Shown one piece after another: positions 8,376-14,257 of a DNA stretch of 16,703 nt. The position numbers were made by a program, and so were the translations under genes. The stretch is from NCBI GenBank assembly GCA_900554895.1, contig USIX01000039.1, forward strand, positions 1 through 16,703, given 5' to 3'. The notes under the pieces were generated by a model. The model saw only the letters and a list, made by a program, of their open reading frames with translations. It was not told where the DNA came from and ran no database searches. Each line of letters opens with the position of its first letter. Position 1 is the stretch's first letter. Origin of the DNA: an uncultured Megamonas sp. (lineage in GTDB: Bacteria > Bacillota > Negativicutes > Selenomonadales > Selenomonadaceae).

Positions 8376-8419
8376 ATAACTAAAAAGTTATTGACTTATT
8401 ATAACTAAAAAGTTATAAT
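8376..8419 (+). promoter_or_regulatory. Promoter with twin palindromic operators for the DUF4160/DUF2442/HTH operon
   Basis: TTGACT (8391-8396), 17 bases, TATAAT (8414-8419): a near-perfect promoter pointing right. The palindrome ATAACT-AAAA-AGTTAT occurs twice, at 8376-8391 (touching the -35) and 8401-8416 (covering the spacer and -10). Two identical operators on a promoter whose operon ends in an Xre-type HTH gene indicate autorepression, typical of toxin-antitoxin operons. They also sit upstream of the divergent int gene. Confidence 0.85.
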
Positions 8420-8443
8420 ATTATTAGAAAGTGAGGAATGCTT

Positions 8444-8698
8444 ATGCCAGAGATAACAAGATTTTATGGAATTGTAATTAAAATGTTTTTTAAACCAAAA
8501 GAACACGAACCTAGCCATATTCACGCTATTTATAATGAGTATGTAGGAGTAATCGAAATCGAAACATTGAAAATGACCGAAGGAGATTTACCACGTAAAG
8601 CTCAAGCGTTGGTTCGTGAATGGATTACCGAACACAGACAAGAACTATTGAATATGTGGGCTACGCAAAAGCTTACTAAATTGCCACCATTGAAATGA
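8444..8698 (+). CDS. DUF4160-family protein (possible toxin-like component)
   Basis: 84 residues from the ATG at 8444, which lies 7 bases after GAGG; an ATG at 8438 abuts the ribosome site and was rejected. The pattern MPEI-RFYGI near the start, the HEPSHIHAIYNEY segment (21-33) and the GDLPRKA...EW..EHRQELL..W C-terminal half match DUF4160. Proteins of this family are commonly encoded next to DUF2442 proteins, as here (9-base gap), and have been suggested to belong to toxin-antitoxin-like modules. The biochemical activity is not known to me. First gene of a three-gene operon. Confidence 0.82.
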   Translation: MPEITRFYGIVIKMFFKPKEHEPSHIHAIYNEYVGVIEIETLKMTEGDLPRKAQALVREWITEHRQELLNMWATQKLTKLPPLK

Positions 8699-8707
8699 GG
8701 TGTAAAA

Positions 8708-8956
8708 ATGATACCACGCATTAAGAGTGTAAAGCCTATATCTGATTATAGGCTTTACGTTATATTTGATGACGGAAAAACTGTCATTTATAACGTAAAA
8801 GATGATATTGATACCATAGACAGCTATAAGGATTTAGAAACGATATACGGTCTGTTTAATCAGGTTCAACTTGATACCAGCCGTACATGTGTTTATTGGA
8901 ATGAAAACATTGACTTACCTAGCGATATAATTTATGAATACGGTGTTGCAGTATGA
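8708..8956 (+). CDS. DUF2442-family protein
   Basis: 82 residues, ATG preceded by AGGTG. The opening IPRIKSVKPISDYRLYVIFD and a segment on substrate-like beta strands ending in VYWNENIDLPSDIIYEYG match DUF2442, a small all-beta-leaning family that accompanies DUF4160. Its last 4 bases overlap the start of the HTH gene (ATGA), so the two are translationally coupled. A perfect 12-bp inverted repeat lies just inside the 5' end of the coding sequence. Its role is unknown; partner of DUF4160 by context. Confidence 0.82.
   Translation: MIPRIKSVKPISDYRLYVIFDDGKTVIYNVKDDIDTIDSYKDLETIYGLFNQVQLDTSRTCVYWNENIDLPSDIIYEYGVAV
8729..8758 (+). repeat. Perfect 12-bp inverted repeat inside the start of the DUF2442 gene
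   Basis: GTAAAGCCTATA (8729-8740) and its exact complement TATAGGCTTTAC (8747-8758) flank a 6-base loop, 21 bases after the ATG. No T run follows, so it is not a terminator. A stable hairpin here could slow ribosomes, stabilise the 3' part of the mRNA or bind a protein. Confidence 0.7.
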
Positions 8957-9192
8957 CGAATATTGACGATATGATACAAAATTTGATTACAGGATTAGTT
9001 AAAGCAAGAGAAGAAAAAGGAATAAGTCAAAAAAAACTTGAAGAACTGAGCGGCATAAAACAACCAATGATAGCACGGATTGAAAAAGGAAAAGCAGTAC
9101 CAAATACAGATACGCTTATAAAATTGCTTTTTCCATTAGGCTATACACTAGCTATTGTTCCGCTTGAACCGGCAGAAGCAAAAACAAAATAA
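8953..9192 (+). CDS. Xre-family HTH protein, probable antitoxin/autorepressor
   Basis: 79 residues. A Cro/CI-type helix-turn-helix occupies about 14-66 (ISQKKLEELSGIKQPMIARIEKG is the two-helix core). The C-terminal run GYTLAIVPLE resembles the beta strand that ends many HigA-like antitoxins. It overlaps the DUF2442 stop by 4 bases and closes the operon, which ends in an intrinsic terminator. It is the natural candidate for binding the twin palindromes at 8376-8416. Confidence 0.85.
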   Translation: MTNIDDMIQNLITGLVKAREEKGISQKKLEELSGIKQPMIARIEKGKAVPNTDTLIKLLFPLGYTLAIVPLEPAEAKTK

Positions 9193-9203
9193 TGATTAGA
9201 ATT

Positions 9204-9239
9204 AAAGCCACTGTGATTTAAAATCATGGTGGCTTTTTT
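9204..9239 (+). terminator. Intrinsic terminator of the DUF4160 operon
   Basis: A 14-bp stem (9204-9217 with 9223-9236, two wobble pairs) is followed by six T. It separates the rightward operon from the convergent rpn genes. Confidence 0.85.
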
Positions 9240-9241
9240 GT

Positions 9242-9451
9242 TTATAAATATTGCTGCTTTATTTTTTCAACTTCTTCAACGCTTAAATTAACACCTTTTG
9301 CTACTGTTTCAATATCAATGCCTAATTTTAAAAAGTTAATAGCGTTTTGGATTTTTTCTTCTTGCTTGCCCTTTTGCATAGCAGCATAAGTACGGAATTT
9401 TTCATCAAGGATAGCGTCTTCACGTTTTTGAATACTGTCTACGCAATTCAT
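9242..9451 (-). CDS. Small protein equal to the C-terminal module of an Rpn nuclease (RpnS-like candidate)
   Basis: 69 residues, ATG at 9451 with GAGG 5 bases upstream. It aligns along its length with the last 70 or so residues of the adjacent full-length Rpn protein: a charged helix, then KIQNAIN..L..GIDI..., ending in IKQQYL against IKKQYL. It has no nuclease core. It starts 12 bases after the stop of the full-length gene, so the two are probably one transcript. In E. coli, rpn genes make an internal short C-terminal product that inhibits the long nuclease; here a separate, diverged gene could play that part. The alternative is a truncated paralogue left by a tandem duplication, but the good ribosome site and intact frame argue for expression. 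Confidence 0.65.
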   Translation of the reverse strand: MNCVDSIQKREDAILDEKFRTYAAMQKGKQEEKIQNAINFLKLGIDIETVAKGVNLSVEEVEKIKQQYL

Positions 9452-9463
9452 TGTTGCCTCGTC

Positions 9464-10312
9464 TTATAAATATTGTTTTTTTATTTTTTGTATTTCTTCA
9501 ATAGATAATTTAGTGATTTTAGAAATAATATTTATATCAATTCCTTCTTTTAATCCATTAATAGCATTTTGAATTTTATTCTCTTGAATACCTTCTTGTT
9601 TAGAATCATACATATTAGCAAGATAATCTCGCATAGCTTTTTCTTGTAATTCATAATCGCGACGTTTTATTTCATCTTGAGAAAACATCATCTCGTAGTT
9701 TAAAGCTTCTTTAATAGCTGGATTGTTCATAGCAATGGCCTCTCTTTCTTCATCAGTGCATTGTGGAGAAAAATATGCTATCCAATTTTCAGCATTACGC
9801 ATTTTTTTGATATCACTAAACTTAAATTTTCCTAATTCGATAAAGTGCATTTCAAAATCATTGATTAAAATATCATTTGTTTCATCATTTCTTACATGAT
9901 ATGAATTATGATATGTTTCATATGGTAAATAATCGAAGTTAAGCAAATTAATACTTATAGTCGGTTTTAGTTCCCTATAGTGATAACCTTTTCCTAATTG
10001 GTAAGCATATAATCTTGACCAATAATATAAAGCACGTTTAGAAAATTTCTTTTGACTGGCAATTTGAACTTCAATATTTATTAGAGAACCATTATTGGTT
10101 TTAGCTAAAATATCAAGTTCAGGAGCTTTACCTTCATTGATATCTGGAATCTGTTGCTTGTCCATAAAATTTATATCTGTAAAATAATCGTGTTCATCTC
10201 TATTTAAAATAGAGTTTAAAAAATTTAATGTGAGATTTTTTCGGGTTTCATCGCCTAATAGACTTTTGAAAAATACATCATTTAATCTATTTATATCCTT
10301 TATTTTTTCCAC
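9464..10312 (-). CDS. Rpn-family PD-(D/E)XK nuclease (PDDEXK_2)
   Basis: 282 residues, starting at GTG (10312) after AAAGGAG. Rpn proteins are DNA nucleases linked to recombination and phage defence, often annotated as putative transposases. Seen: an N-terminal NDVFFKSLLG motif (11-20), then the catalytic signature with D67 in ELDILAK and E81-x-Q83 in IEVQ, then the conserved RALYYWSRLYAYQL helix (93-106). The C-terminal region (about 205-282) is helical and charged, ending in a small module shared with the next gene. The length suits the family and the active site looks intact. It lies downstream of a structured-RNA locus and its terminator, and I see no closer promoter, so expression may depend on read-through. 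Confidence 0.88.
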   Translation of the reverse strand: MEKIKDINRLNDVFFKSLLGDETRKNLTLNFLNSILNRDEHDYFTDINFMDKQQIPDINEGKAPELDILAKTNNGSLINIEVQIASQKKFSKRALYYWSRLYAYQLGKGYHYRELKPTISINLLNFDYLPYETYHNSYHVRNDETNDILINDFEMHFIELGKFKFSDIKKMRNAENWIAYFSPQCTDEEREAIAMNNPAIKEALNYEMMFSQDEIKRRDYELQEKAMRDYLANMYDSKQEGIQENKIQNAINGLKEGIDINIISKITKLSIEEIQKIKKQYL

Positions 10313-10329
10313 GCTATCACTCCTTTAAA

Positions 10330-10379
10330 ATTTATATTTGTTCTTAATACTATGTTTTAAACGGCTTATCGTAATCCAT
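10330..10379 (-). pseudogene. Relic of the 5' end of an Abi_2 (AbiD/AbiF-like) gene
   Basis: After a strong ribosome site (CGGAGG, 10389-10384), ATG at 10379 begins a 9-codon frame, MDYDKPFKT, ending in TAG at 10350. The Y-(D/N)-K-P-..-T opening is characteristic of Abi_2-family abortive-infection proteins. Reading on in frame through the stops gives Y, stop, E-Q-I, stop, I-L-K, which resembles the family continuation (EEQI.ILK) with two GAA codons changed to TAA. The relic is cut off by the rpn start. The assignment rests on a very short match. Confidence 0.45.
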
Positions 10380-10390
10380 AAAACCTCCGT

Positions 10391-10468
10391 ATAAAATAAA
10401 AAACCCTATTGCTATAAGCAATAGGGTAATGACCAACTATACTAAGATAGTTGCAGTCTCTTCACTAC
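10391..10468 (-). ncRNA. Structured small RNA, possibly an abiF-type RNA
   Basis: Downstream of a strong minus-strand promoter, the first 75 or so transcribed bases fold locally. A stem with a 2-nt bulge pairs 10447-10458 with 10431-10440. An outer pairing can form between TCACTACC (10462-10469) and GGTAATGA (10425-10432). A perfect 11-bp terminator hairpin (10403-10413 with 10417-10427) follows, ending in TTTTTATTTTAT. No ORF is contained. A conserved RNA (abiF motif) is known upstream of Abi_2 genes, and the relic just downstream suggests the same arrangement. The small RNA itself is well supported; its class is inferred. The exact 5' end is uncertain. Confidence 0.6.
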
Positions 10469-10472
10469 CTAT

Positions 10473-10501
10473 ATTATAGCAATTAAATTGTAATTTATCA
10501 A
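10473..10501 (-). promoter_or_regulatory. Promoter of the small RNA
   Basis: On the minus strand TTGATA (10501-10496), 17 bases, TATAAT (10478-10473). Five of six and six of six consensus bases make it one of the strongest promoters in the window. The start point would be about 10466-10468. Confidence 0.82.
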
Positions 10502-10502
10502 C

Positions 10503-10553
10503 TTGACAGTATAGGATAAAACCTATAAAATTATATATAGGATATAACTTATA
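10503..10553 (+). promoter_or_regulatory. higBA promoter with twin operators
   Basis: TTGACA (10503-10508), 17 bases, TAAAAT (10526-10531). The 18-mer TATAGGATAAAACCTATA (10510-10527, palindromic ends) fills the spacer. A copy with two changes, TATAGGATATAACTTATA, lies at 10536-10553, 26 bases downstream. The probable ligand is the HigA-like protein. The -35 adjoins the -35 of the divergent small-RNA promoter, so the two promoters are back to back. Confidence 0.8.
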
Positions 10554-10572
10554 TTTTGTCGAGGTGGTTTAT

Positions 10573-10935
10573 TTGACAGATAAAAATGAATTTGAGGTCA
10601 TATTTTTCAAGAAAGATGATAACACAATTCCGGTAAAAGATTTTTTAGATAGCCTTGATAATAAAATGAGAGCAAAAGCTGTTGGTATGATTATTAGATT
10701 AGAAAAATATGGAAATGAATTGACGGAACCTTATTCTAAAGTTCTTGATGACGGCATATGCGAACTCAGAGTAAAACAAGGTAGTAATATTAGCCGGATT
10801 TTGTATTTTTTCAGAGTCGGAAAGAAAATTATTTTAACGAATGGTTTCATTAAGAAAACGCAAAAAACACCGAAAAGGGAAATTGAATTAGCTAAAAAGT
10901 ATCGTAAAATCTATTTGGAAAGAGAGGCTTTATAA
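10573..10935 (+). CDS. HigB-like toxin (Gp49/RelE superfamily)
   Basis: 120 residues starting at TTG (10573), which sits 5 bases after GAGGTGG; a GTG at 10564 lies within that ribosome site. Members of this family are ribosome-dependent mRNA endonucleases. Seen: the opening FEVIFFKK, a helical middle, then the family hallmark strands GICELRVKQG (61-70), SRILYFF (74-80) and the GFIKKTQKTPKREIELA segment (91-107), which ends in the typical helix. The toxin comes first and the antitoxin second, 1 base apart, which is the HigBA order. Intact. Confidence 0.92.
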   Translation: MTDKNEFEVIFFKKDDNTIPVKDFLDSLDNKMRAKAVGMIIRLEKYGNELTEPYSKVLDDGICELRVKQGSNISRILYFFRVGKKIILTNGFIKKTQKTPKREIELAKKYRKIYLEREAL

Positions 10936-10936
10936 T

Positions 10937-11218
10937 ATGAGTGATATTCAAAAATATTTAAACGAACAGCTTAAAAATGATGATTTTAAAAAAGAATGGA
11001 ATAACATTCAGCCGGAGCTTCAAATTATTGATGCCTTGATTGAAGCTCGCAAGGCTAAGAAGATTACACAAAAGCAATTATCTGAAATCACGGGCATCGC
11101 TCAAGGCGATATCAGTAAATTAGAAAACGGTTCGGCAAATCCTTCGATAAAAACTTTGCAAAGACTTGCAAACGGTTTGGGTATGATGTTAAAAATTGAA
11201 TTTGTTCCGGTTAAATAA
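10937..11218 (+). CDS. HigA-like Xre antitoxin
   Basis: 93 residues. The N-terminal arm (about 1-25) is followed by an HTH (about 30-85) whose core is ITQKQLSEITGIAQGDISKLENG, and a final strand MLKIEFVPV. HigA-type antitoxins neutralise HigB and repress the operon through HTH dimers. It is separated from the toxin stop by one base, with the ribosome site inside the toxin's end. A terminator follows 4 bases after its stop. Confidence 0.92.
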   Translation: MSDIQKYLNEQLKNDDFKKEWNNIQPELQIIDALIEARKAKKITQKQLSEITGIAQGDISKLENGSANPSIKTLQRLANGLGMMLKIEFVPVK

Positions 11219-11222
11219 TTTT

Positions 11223-11256
11223 AAAGGACTAGATTTTTCTAGTCCTTTCTTTTTTA
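11223..11256. terminator. Intrinsic terminator between convergent higBA and the lysogeny operon
   Basis: A perfect 11-bp stem AAAGGACTAGA / TCTAGTCCTTT (11223-11233 with 11238-11248) with a TTTT loop, then CTTTTTTA on the right. The left flank is only moderately A-rich, so termination of the leftward operon is plausible but weaker. Confidence 0.85.
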
Positions 11257-11258
11257 TT

Positions 11259-11435
11259 TTAACTCGGTTTATATGCTAAGCATGACACGATTAAAACGAA
11301 TAAATTAAGTATTAGTGCCAATACAAAAGGTTGCTTCTTTTTCTTCTTGATGATAGCAAGAGGCAATGCAATTAACGAAGCTATTGTGCCGACGAACGAG
11401 CCTACAACAAAAATGGCATAAATAATATTAAGCAT
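11259..11435 (-). CDS. Small two-helix membrane protein
   Basis: 58 residues, below the usual gene-finding cutoff. The ATG at 11435 has AGGTGA 6 bases upstream, and that site overlaps the last codons of the preceding SAP-domain gene; the genes are 6 bases apart. Two membrane segments (about 3-29 and 37-54) are joined by a KKKKK turn and followed by a short tail, a topology that would place the lysines in the cytoplasm. Last gene of the lysogeny operon. I do not recognise the family. Position next to the repressor genes suggests expression in the integrated state. Confidence 0.72.
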   Translation of the reverse strand: MLNIIYAIFVVGSFVGTIASLIALPLAIIKKKKKQPFVLALILNLFVLIVSCLAYKPS

Positions 11436-11441
11436 ATATAA

Positions 11442-12665
11442 TCACCTTTTTGACGGTCTGTATCCGGCGGCTTGAGCTTCTTCTTCAGTGAAAAACCATT
11501 CTTCTGGGTCTGTTCTATCATAATACGCACCACCAGGAACATGATATATTTTCTTTCCCTTGTTTATATTACCTTTGATTGTTTCACCATTTGGACCTTG
11601 TCCAGAATAAGTTCTAGCCGGTTTAGTGGTTTCTCTTTCATTGTTGGATTGAGCTATCGCCGCCTGCTGTCTTGCCTGTTCTTCAGCTTTTTGTTTGCTG
11701 GCATCTATATCGCTTATTGTATGTTCAACTGCATTTGTCTTGCTGTTGTATAATACTTGCCCGTCATATTTAACATCTCCCAGTGCGTTATTGGCAAGAA
11801 GTGCCAAAGTTAATACTTTACCGCCGGAAGATATTTCATAGGTTTTACCATCCCTATTGAATTTAGAATCTGTAATAGTAAAATCACCGGCTCCGCATTG
11901 CTGTAAAATGCTTACTATCTTTTCAGCTTCTGCTTCATCCACGTTTGTGCTATCCATTACAGATTGCACCTGCGGCGGGATTTCTTTCTTCTCTTCCTGT
12001 ATTGGTTGCTGTTCCGTTTGCGCTACAGTTTCTTGTACAGGTTTTTGCTCATCATCTCCGCCGCCAAATAGCGCAAACAGGAAAACTGCTGCAAAAATCC
12101 CTGTTAAAATTTTTTTGGTTTTAGTATTAAATTCACCGTATTTCCATAGCAGATAAGCACCGACTGGAAACACACATAAAAGCAATATACCAATACCCCA
12201 ACTTTTTTGATACCATTTCTTATTTATATTCGCAGAACTTGAAACATCTTCTTGCATGATATTTTTTATAAGTGTTTCTGTATCGATCTTAGGAACATCA
12301 TAATACCCTTCCGGCGGATTATTTTTTAATTCTTCTGCGCCTAACTCGGTCAAAATATAGCGTCTGTCTTTTACATAAGTTTCAAGTTCGTTATCAGAAA
12401 AATTTTCAAATATCCTATCTAATAATTCGGATTTGCGACCGGTAAGTTTTAACTTTTTAATCCGTAATATTTCTTTTAAATCTGGTATGGTCAAATAAGC
12501 AATACTTTCTTTGGTATCAGATATTCGTAAATAGTTATCTTTTAAAAGTCTTTTTATTATTTCTTTATAGTTACTTAACTCAGGTAACATATAATCCAGT
12601 AATTTATAGCCTACTATTTTATTATTAGAATAATTCAGTATATAACGTTCTTTTCTAGGTAACAT
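11442..12665 (-). CDS. SAP-domain membrane protein with C-terminal YHVPGG/sunset-like module
   Basis: 407 residues, ATG after GAGGTG. In order: a helical N-terminal region; a SAP-like DNA-binding motif (about 57-87, IPDLKEILRIKKLKLTGRKS); a cytoplasmic linker with a second winged-helix-like stretch (RRYILTELGAEEL, 101-113); two membrane segments (about 155-175 and 186-202); a Q/E-rich linker (205-232); a folded domain (about 233-320, with VDEAEAEKIVSILQQCG); a coiled-coil stretch (321-345); and a C-terminal module GNINKGKKIYHVPGGAYYD...WFFTEEEAQAAGYRPSKR-type (365-407). The last module resembles the Ada-like or sunset repeats found at the ends of secreted nucleases, but lacks metal-binding cysteines. 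The function is unknown. A DNA-binding motif on a membrane anchor is unusual. Confidence 0.75.
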   Translation of the reverse strand: MLPRKERYILNYSNNKIVGYKLLDYMLPELSNYKEIIKRLLKDNYLRISDTKESIAYLTIPDLKEILRIKKLKLTGRKSELLDRIFENFSDNELETYVKDRRYILTELGAEELKNNPPEGYYDVPKIDTETLIKNIMQEDVSSSANINKKWYQKSWGIGILLLCVFPVGAYLLWKYGEFNTKTKKILTGIFAAVFLFALFGGGDDEQKPVQETVAQTEQQPIQEEKKEIPPQVQSVMDSTNVDEAEAEKIVSILQQCGAGDFTITDSKFNRDGKTYEISSGGKVLTLALLANNALGDVKYDGQVLYNSKTNAVEHTISDIDASKQKAEEQARQQAAIAQSNNERETTKPARTYSGQGPNGETIKGNINKGKKIYHVPGGAYYDRTDPEEWFFTEEEAQAAGYRPSKR

Positions 12666-12680
12666 GATACACCTCTATAT

Positions 12681-13274
12681 TTAAAATAAGCTACCTAATA
12701 TACCAATAGCAGCATTAACATTGGCTTTTCTTTCAGCTTTTTTTACAGCCTTTTCGTGGGCTTTTTTCTGTTCTTCAATAGCTTTTTCTTTTTGTTCAGC
12801 CTGTTCTTGTTCCTCTTTTTCCTTTTGCTCTTTGATATCTTGTTGCTGTTTATTATATTCTGCTAGCTTTTCATCACGACCAACTAATTCAGCGGCTTTT
12901 TGCTTTAAATCTTCACTTACCGTATCTGGAGCAATAGTAAAAGAGCGTCCGTTTAAATTAAGGGTATTTGTTACAGGATTAGCCTTATCATAACTATATT
13001 CTATATAATCATAAACATTAATAATATTATTTTTAAATGATAAATTAATATGCTCTACAATATATTTACCTTCAGGTTGACTATCAAATTTTATCCACAT
13101 ATCACACATATCAATTTCTGGATGATATTTTATCGTTTGTGTATCTACATAAGTACTGAATTTTTCGTTTGAGCTAATCCAAAACCAACGATTATCATCA
13201 TTTTCTTCTGCAAAAGCGATAGATGACCATAATGAAAATATCATTATAAATAACAATATAGATTTTTTTCTCAT
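12681..13274 (-). CDS. Secreted protein with adhesin-E-like domain and coiled-coil tail
   Basis: 197 residues, ATG with GAGG upstream. A clear signal peptide (1-22, cleavage after AFA) precedes a domain of about 95 residues with the pattern W-W/I...YVDTQTIKY...MWIKF, which resembles surface-adhesin-E-like proteins common in Negativicutes. A long K/E/Q coiled coil follows (about 122-185), with a short apolar end (NAAIGILGSLF). No lipobox or sorting motif, so it is probably periplasmic. It sits between the ImmA gene and the SAP-domain gene in one operon with 13-15-base gaps, which links it to lysogenic expression. The role is unknown. Confidence 0.7.
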   Translation of the reverse strand: MRKKSILLFIMIFSLWSSIAFAEENDDNRWFWISSNEKFSTYVDTQTIKYHPEIDMCDMWIKFDSQPEGKYIVEHINLSFKNNIINVYDYIEYSYDKANPVTNTLNLNGRSFTIAPDTVSEDLKQKAAELVGRDEKLAEYNKQQQDIKEQKEKEEQEQAEQKEKAIEEQKKAHEKAVKKAERKANVNAAIGILGSLF

Positions 13275-13287
13275 AATTGATTGCCTC

Positions 13288-13716
13288 TTATAATAATGTG
13301 CTTAAAATTCTGTGAACTTCCCTGGGGTCAGGGTCTTTTTCTGAAATCACTTTAGTGATTAAATCAGCGTCTAAATCGCTGGAATGAGAAAGTAAATGTA
13401 TGGCGAACTGATTTGCTTCTTTTTCCCTGCGACTAGGTACATAGTAATTCATATCTGCATGTAGGTAATATCCGTATCCTTTATGTAAGATTGCGTGCCC
13501 TAATTCATGGCAGACAACAATCTTTTGTGCTTCATATGGCAGATTGGCATTGAGTACAATAAATTTTCTGCGCAGAACTCTAACCAAAAAGCCGCGTATC
13601 GTATTCGGTAGCTTCAATCGTAGTATATCAATGTTCATATAACATGCAATTTCAAACGGATTACTTGTACCGTATTTTTTAACTAAATTTCTTGCCCGTA
13701 CCTTGTAATTATACAT
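13288..13716 (-). CDS. ImmA/IrrE-family metallopeptidase
   Basis: 142 residues. The zinc site HELGH is at 70-74, with the likely third ligand E100 in KEANQFA. This arrangement is the ImmA/IrrE signature. ImmA-type peptidases cleave the adjacent Cro/CI-like repressor when DNA damage or quorum signals call for induction. It begins 9 bases after the repressor gene and is transcribed with it. Intact and of usual length. Confidence 0.93.
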   Translation of the reverse strand: MYNYKVRARNLVKKYGTSNPFEIACYMNIDILRLKLPNTIRGFLVRVLRRKFIVLNANLPYEAQKIVVCHELGHAILHKGYGYYLHADMNYYVPSRREKEANQFAIHLLSHSSDLDADLITKVISEKDPDPREVHRILSTLL

Positions 13717-13725
13717 TTATACCGC

Positions 13726-14109
13726 CTACTTTTTGCGTTTATTTTTCTTTTTGGCTTTATAAAATATAAACTCTAGCGCATCTCTTATCTCTTGGCGGTC
13801 TTCTTCACTTAGTTTCATTACTTCGCCATCAAACATAATCTCTGATTGATTTAGAAACTTTTCAAGGTCTGCGGGCTTCTTTTTGTCCACCTCTTTCTTA
13901 TCTACTGTTTCGACATCATTGCCTAAAATGTAATCGGAGGTAACATTGAATAAATTGCATAATTCTTTAATTTTTCTTATCGGTCTTGACTTTCCTGTTT
14001 CATATAAAACGTAAGTAGGACGAGCAACACCTATTAATTTAGCAACTTCTCCCTGTGAAAGTTGTCTTTCTTCACGTAATAATCGTAATCTTTCACCAGT
14101 AATATTCAT
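13726..14109 (-). CDS. CI-like HTH repressor of the element
   Basis: 127 residues from the ATG at 14109, which follows AGGAGGTG by 6 bases; the GTG three codons earlier is part of that site. An N-terminal Xre HTH (about 5-62; core LSQGEVAKLIGVARPTYVLYETG), a basic/acidic linker (63-82), then a helical C-terminus (about 97-125) with a lysine-rich end. There is no LexA-type self-cleavage domain, which fits control by the neighbouring ImmA peptidase. First gene of the leftward lysogeny operon; it should bind the GTT-N8-CAAC operators in front of it. Confidence 0.9.
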   Translation of the reverse strand: MNITGERLRLLREERQLSQGEVAKLIGVARPTYVLYETGKSRPIRKIKELCNLFNVTSDYILGNDVETVDKKEVDKKKPADLEKFLNQSEIMFDGEVMKLSEEDRQEIRDALEFIFYKAKKKNKRKK

Positions 14110-14131
14110 CTTTAACACCTCCTGTATAAAT

Positions 14132-14241
14132 ATTATATGTTAAAAATCACAACATTAAAAGATGTTAAAAAAAGCAACACAAAACTATTGACAAGTTGAG
14201 TATCACAACTTATAATATATTTGTAAGTTAAGTTAAACAAC
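14132..14241. promoter_or_regulatory. Divergent switch region: two promoters and four 15-bp operators
   Basis: Rightward promoter: TTGACA (14188-14193), 17 bases, TATAAT (14211-14216), a perfect consensus. Leftward: TATAAT (14137-14132) with a poor -35 (TTTTAA at 14160-14155). Operators of form GTT-N8-CAAC: GTTAAAAATCACAAC (14139-14153), GTTAAAAAAAGCAAC (14164-14178), GTTGAGTATCACAAC (14195-14209) and GTTAAGTTAAACAAC (14227-14241). The first sits in the spacer of the leftward promoter, the third exactly in the spacer of the rightward one. This is a lambda-like switch in which occupancy order decides lysogeny or induction. Confidence 0.85.
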
Positions 14242-14257
14242 ACAAAGGAGTGAAAAA

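Noticed and set aside
8341-8400. Promoter for int on the minus strand
   Set aside because: A TATACT is present but no acceptable -35 lies 16-18 bases upstream.
11472-12993. Several plus-strand frames rich in S, C and F
   Set aside because: Shadows of the Q/E/K-rich minus-strand proteins; the odd composition comes from reading those codons in reverse.
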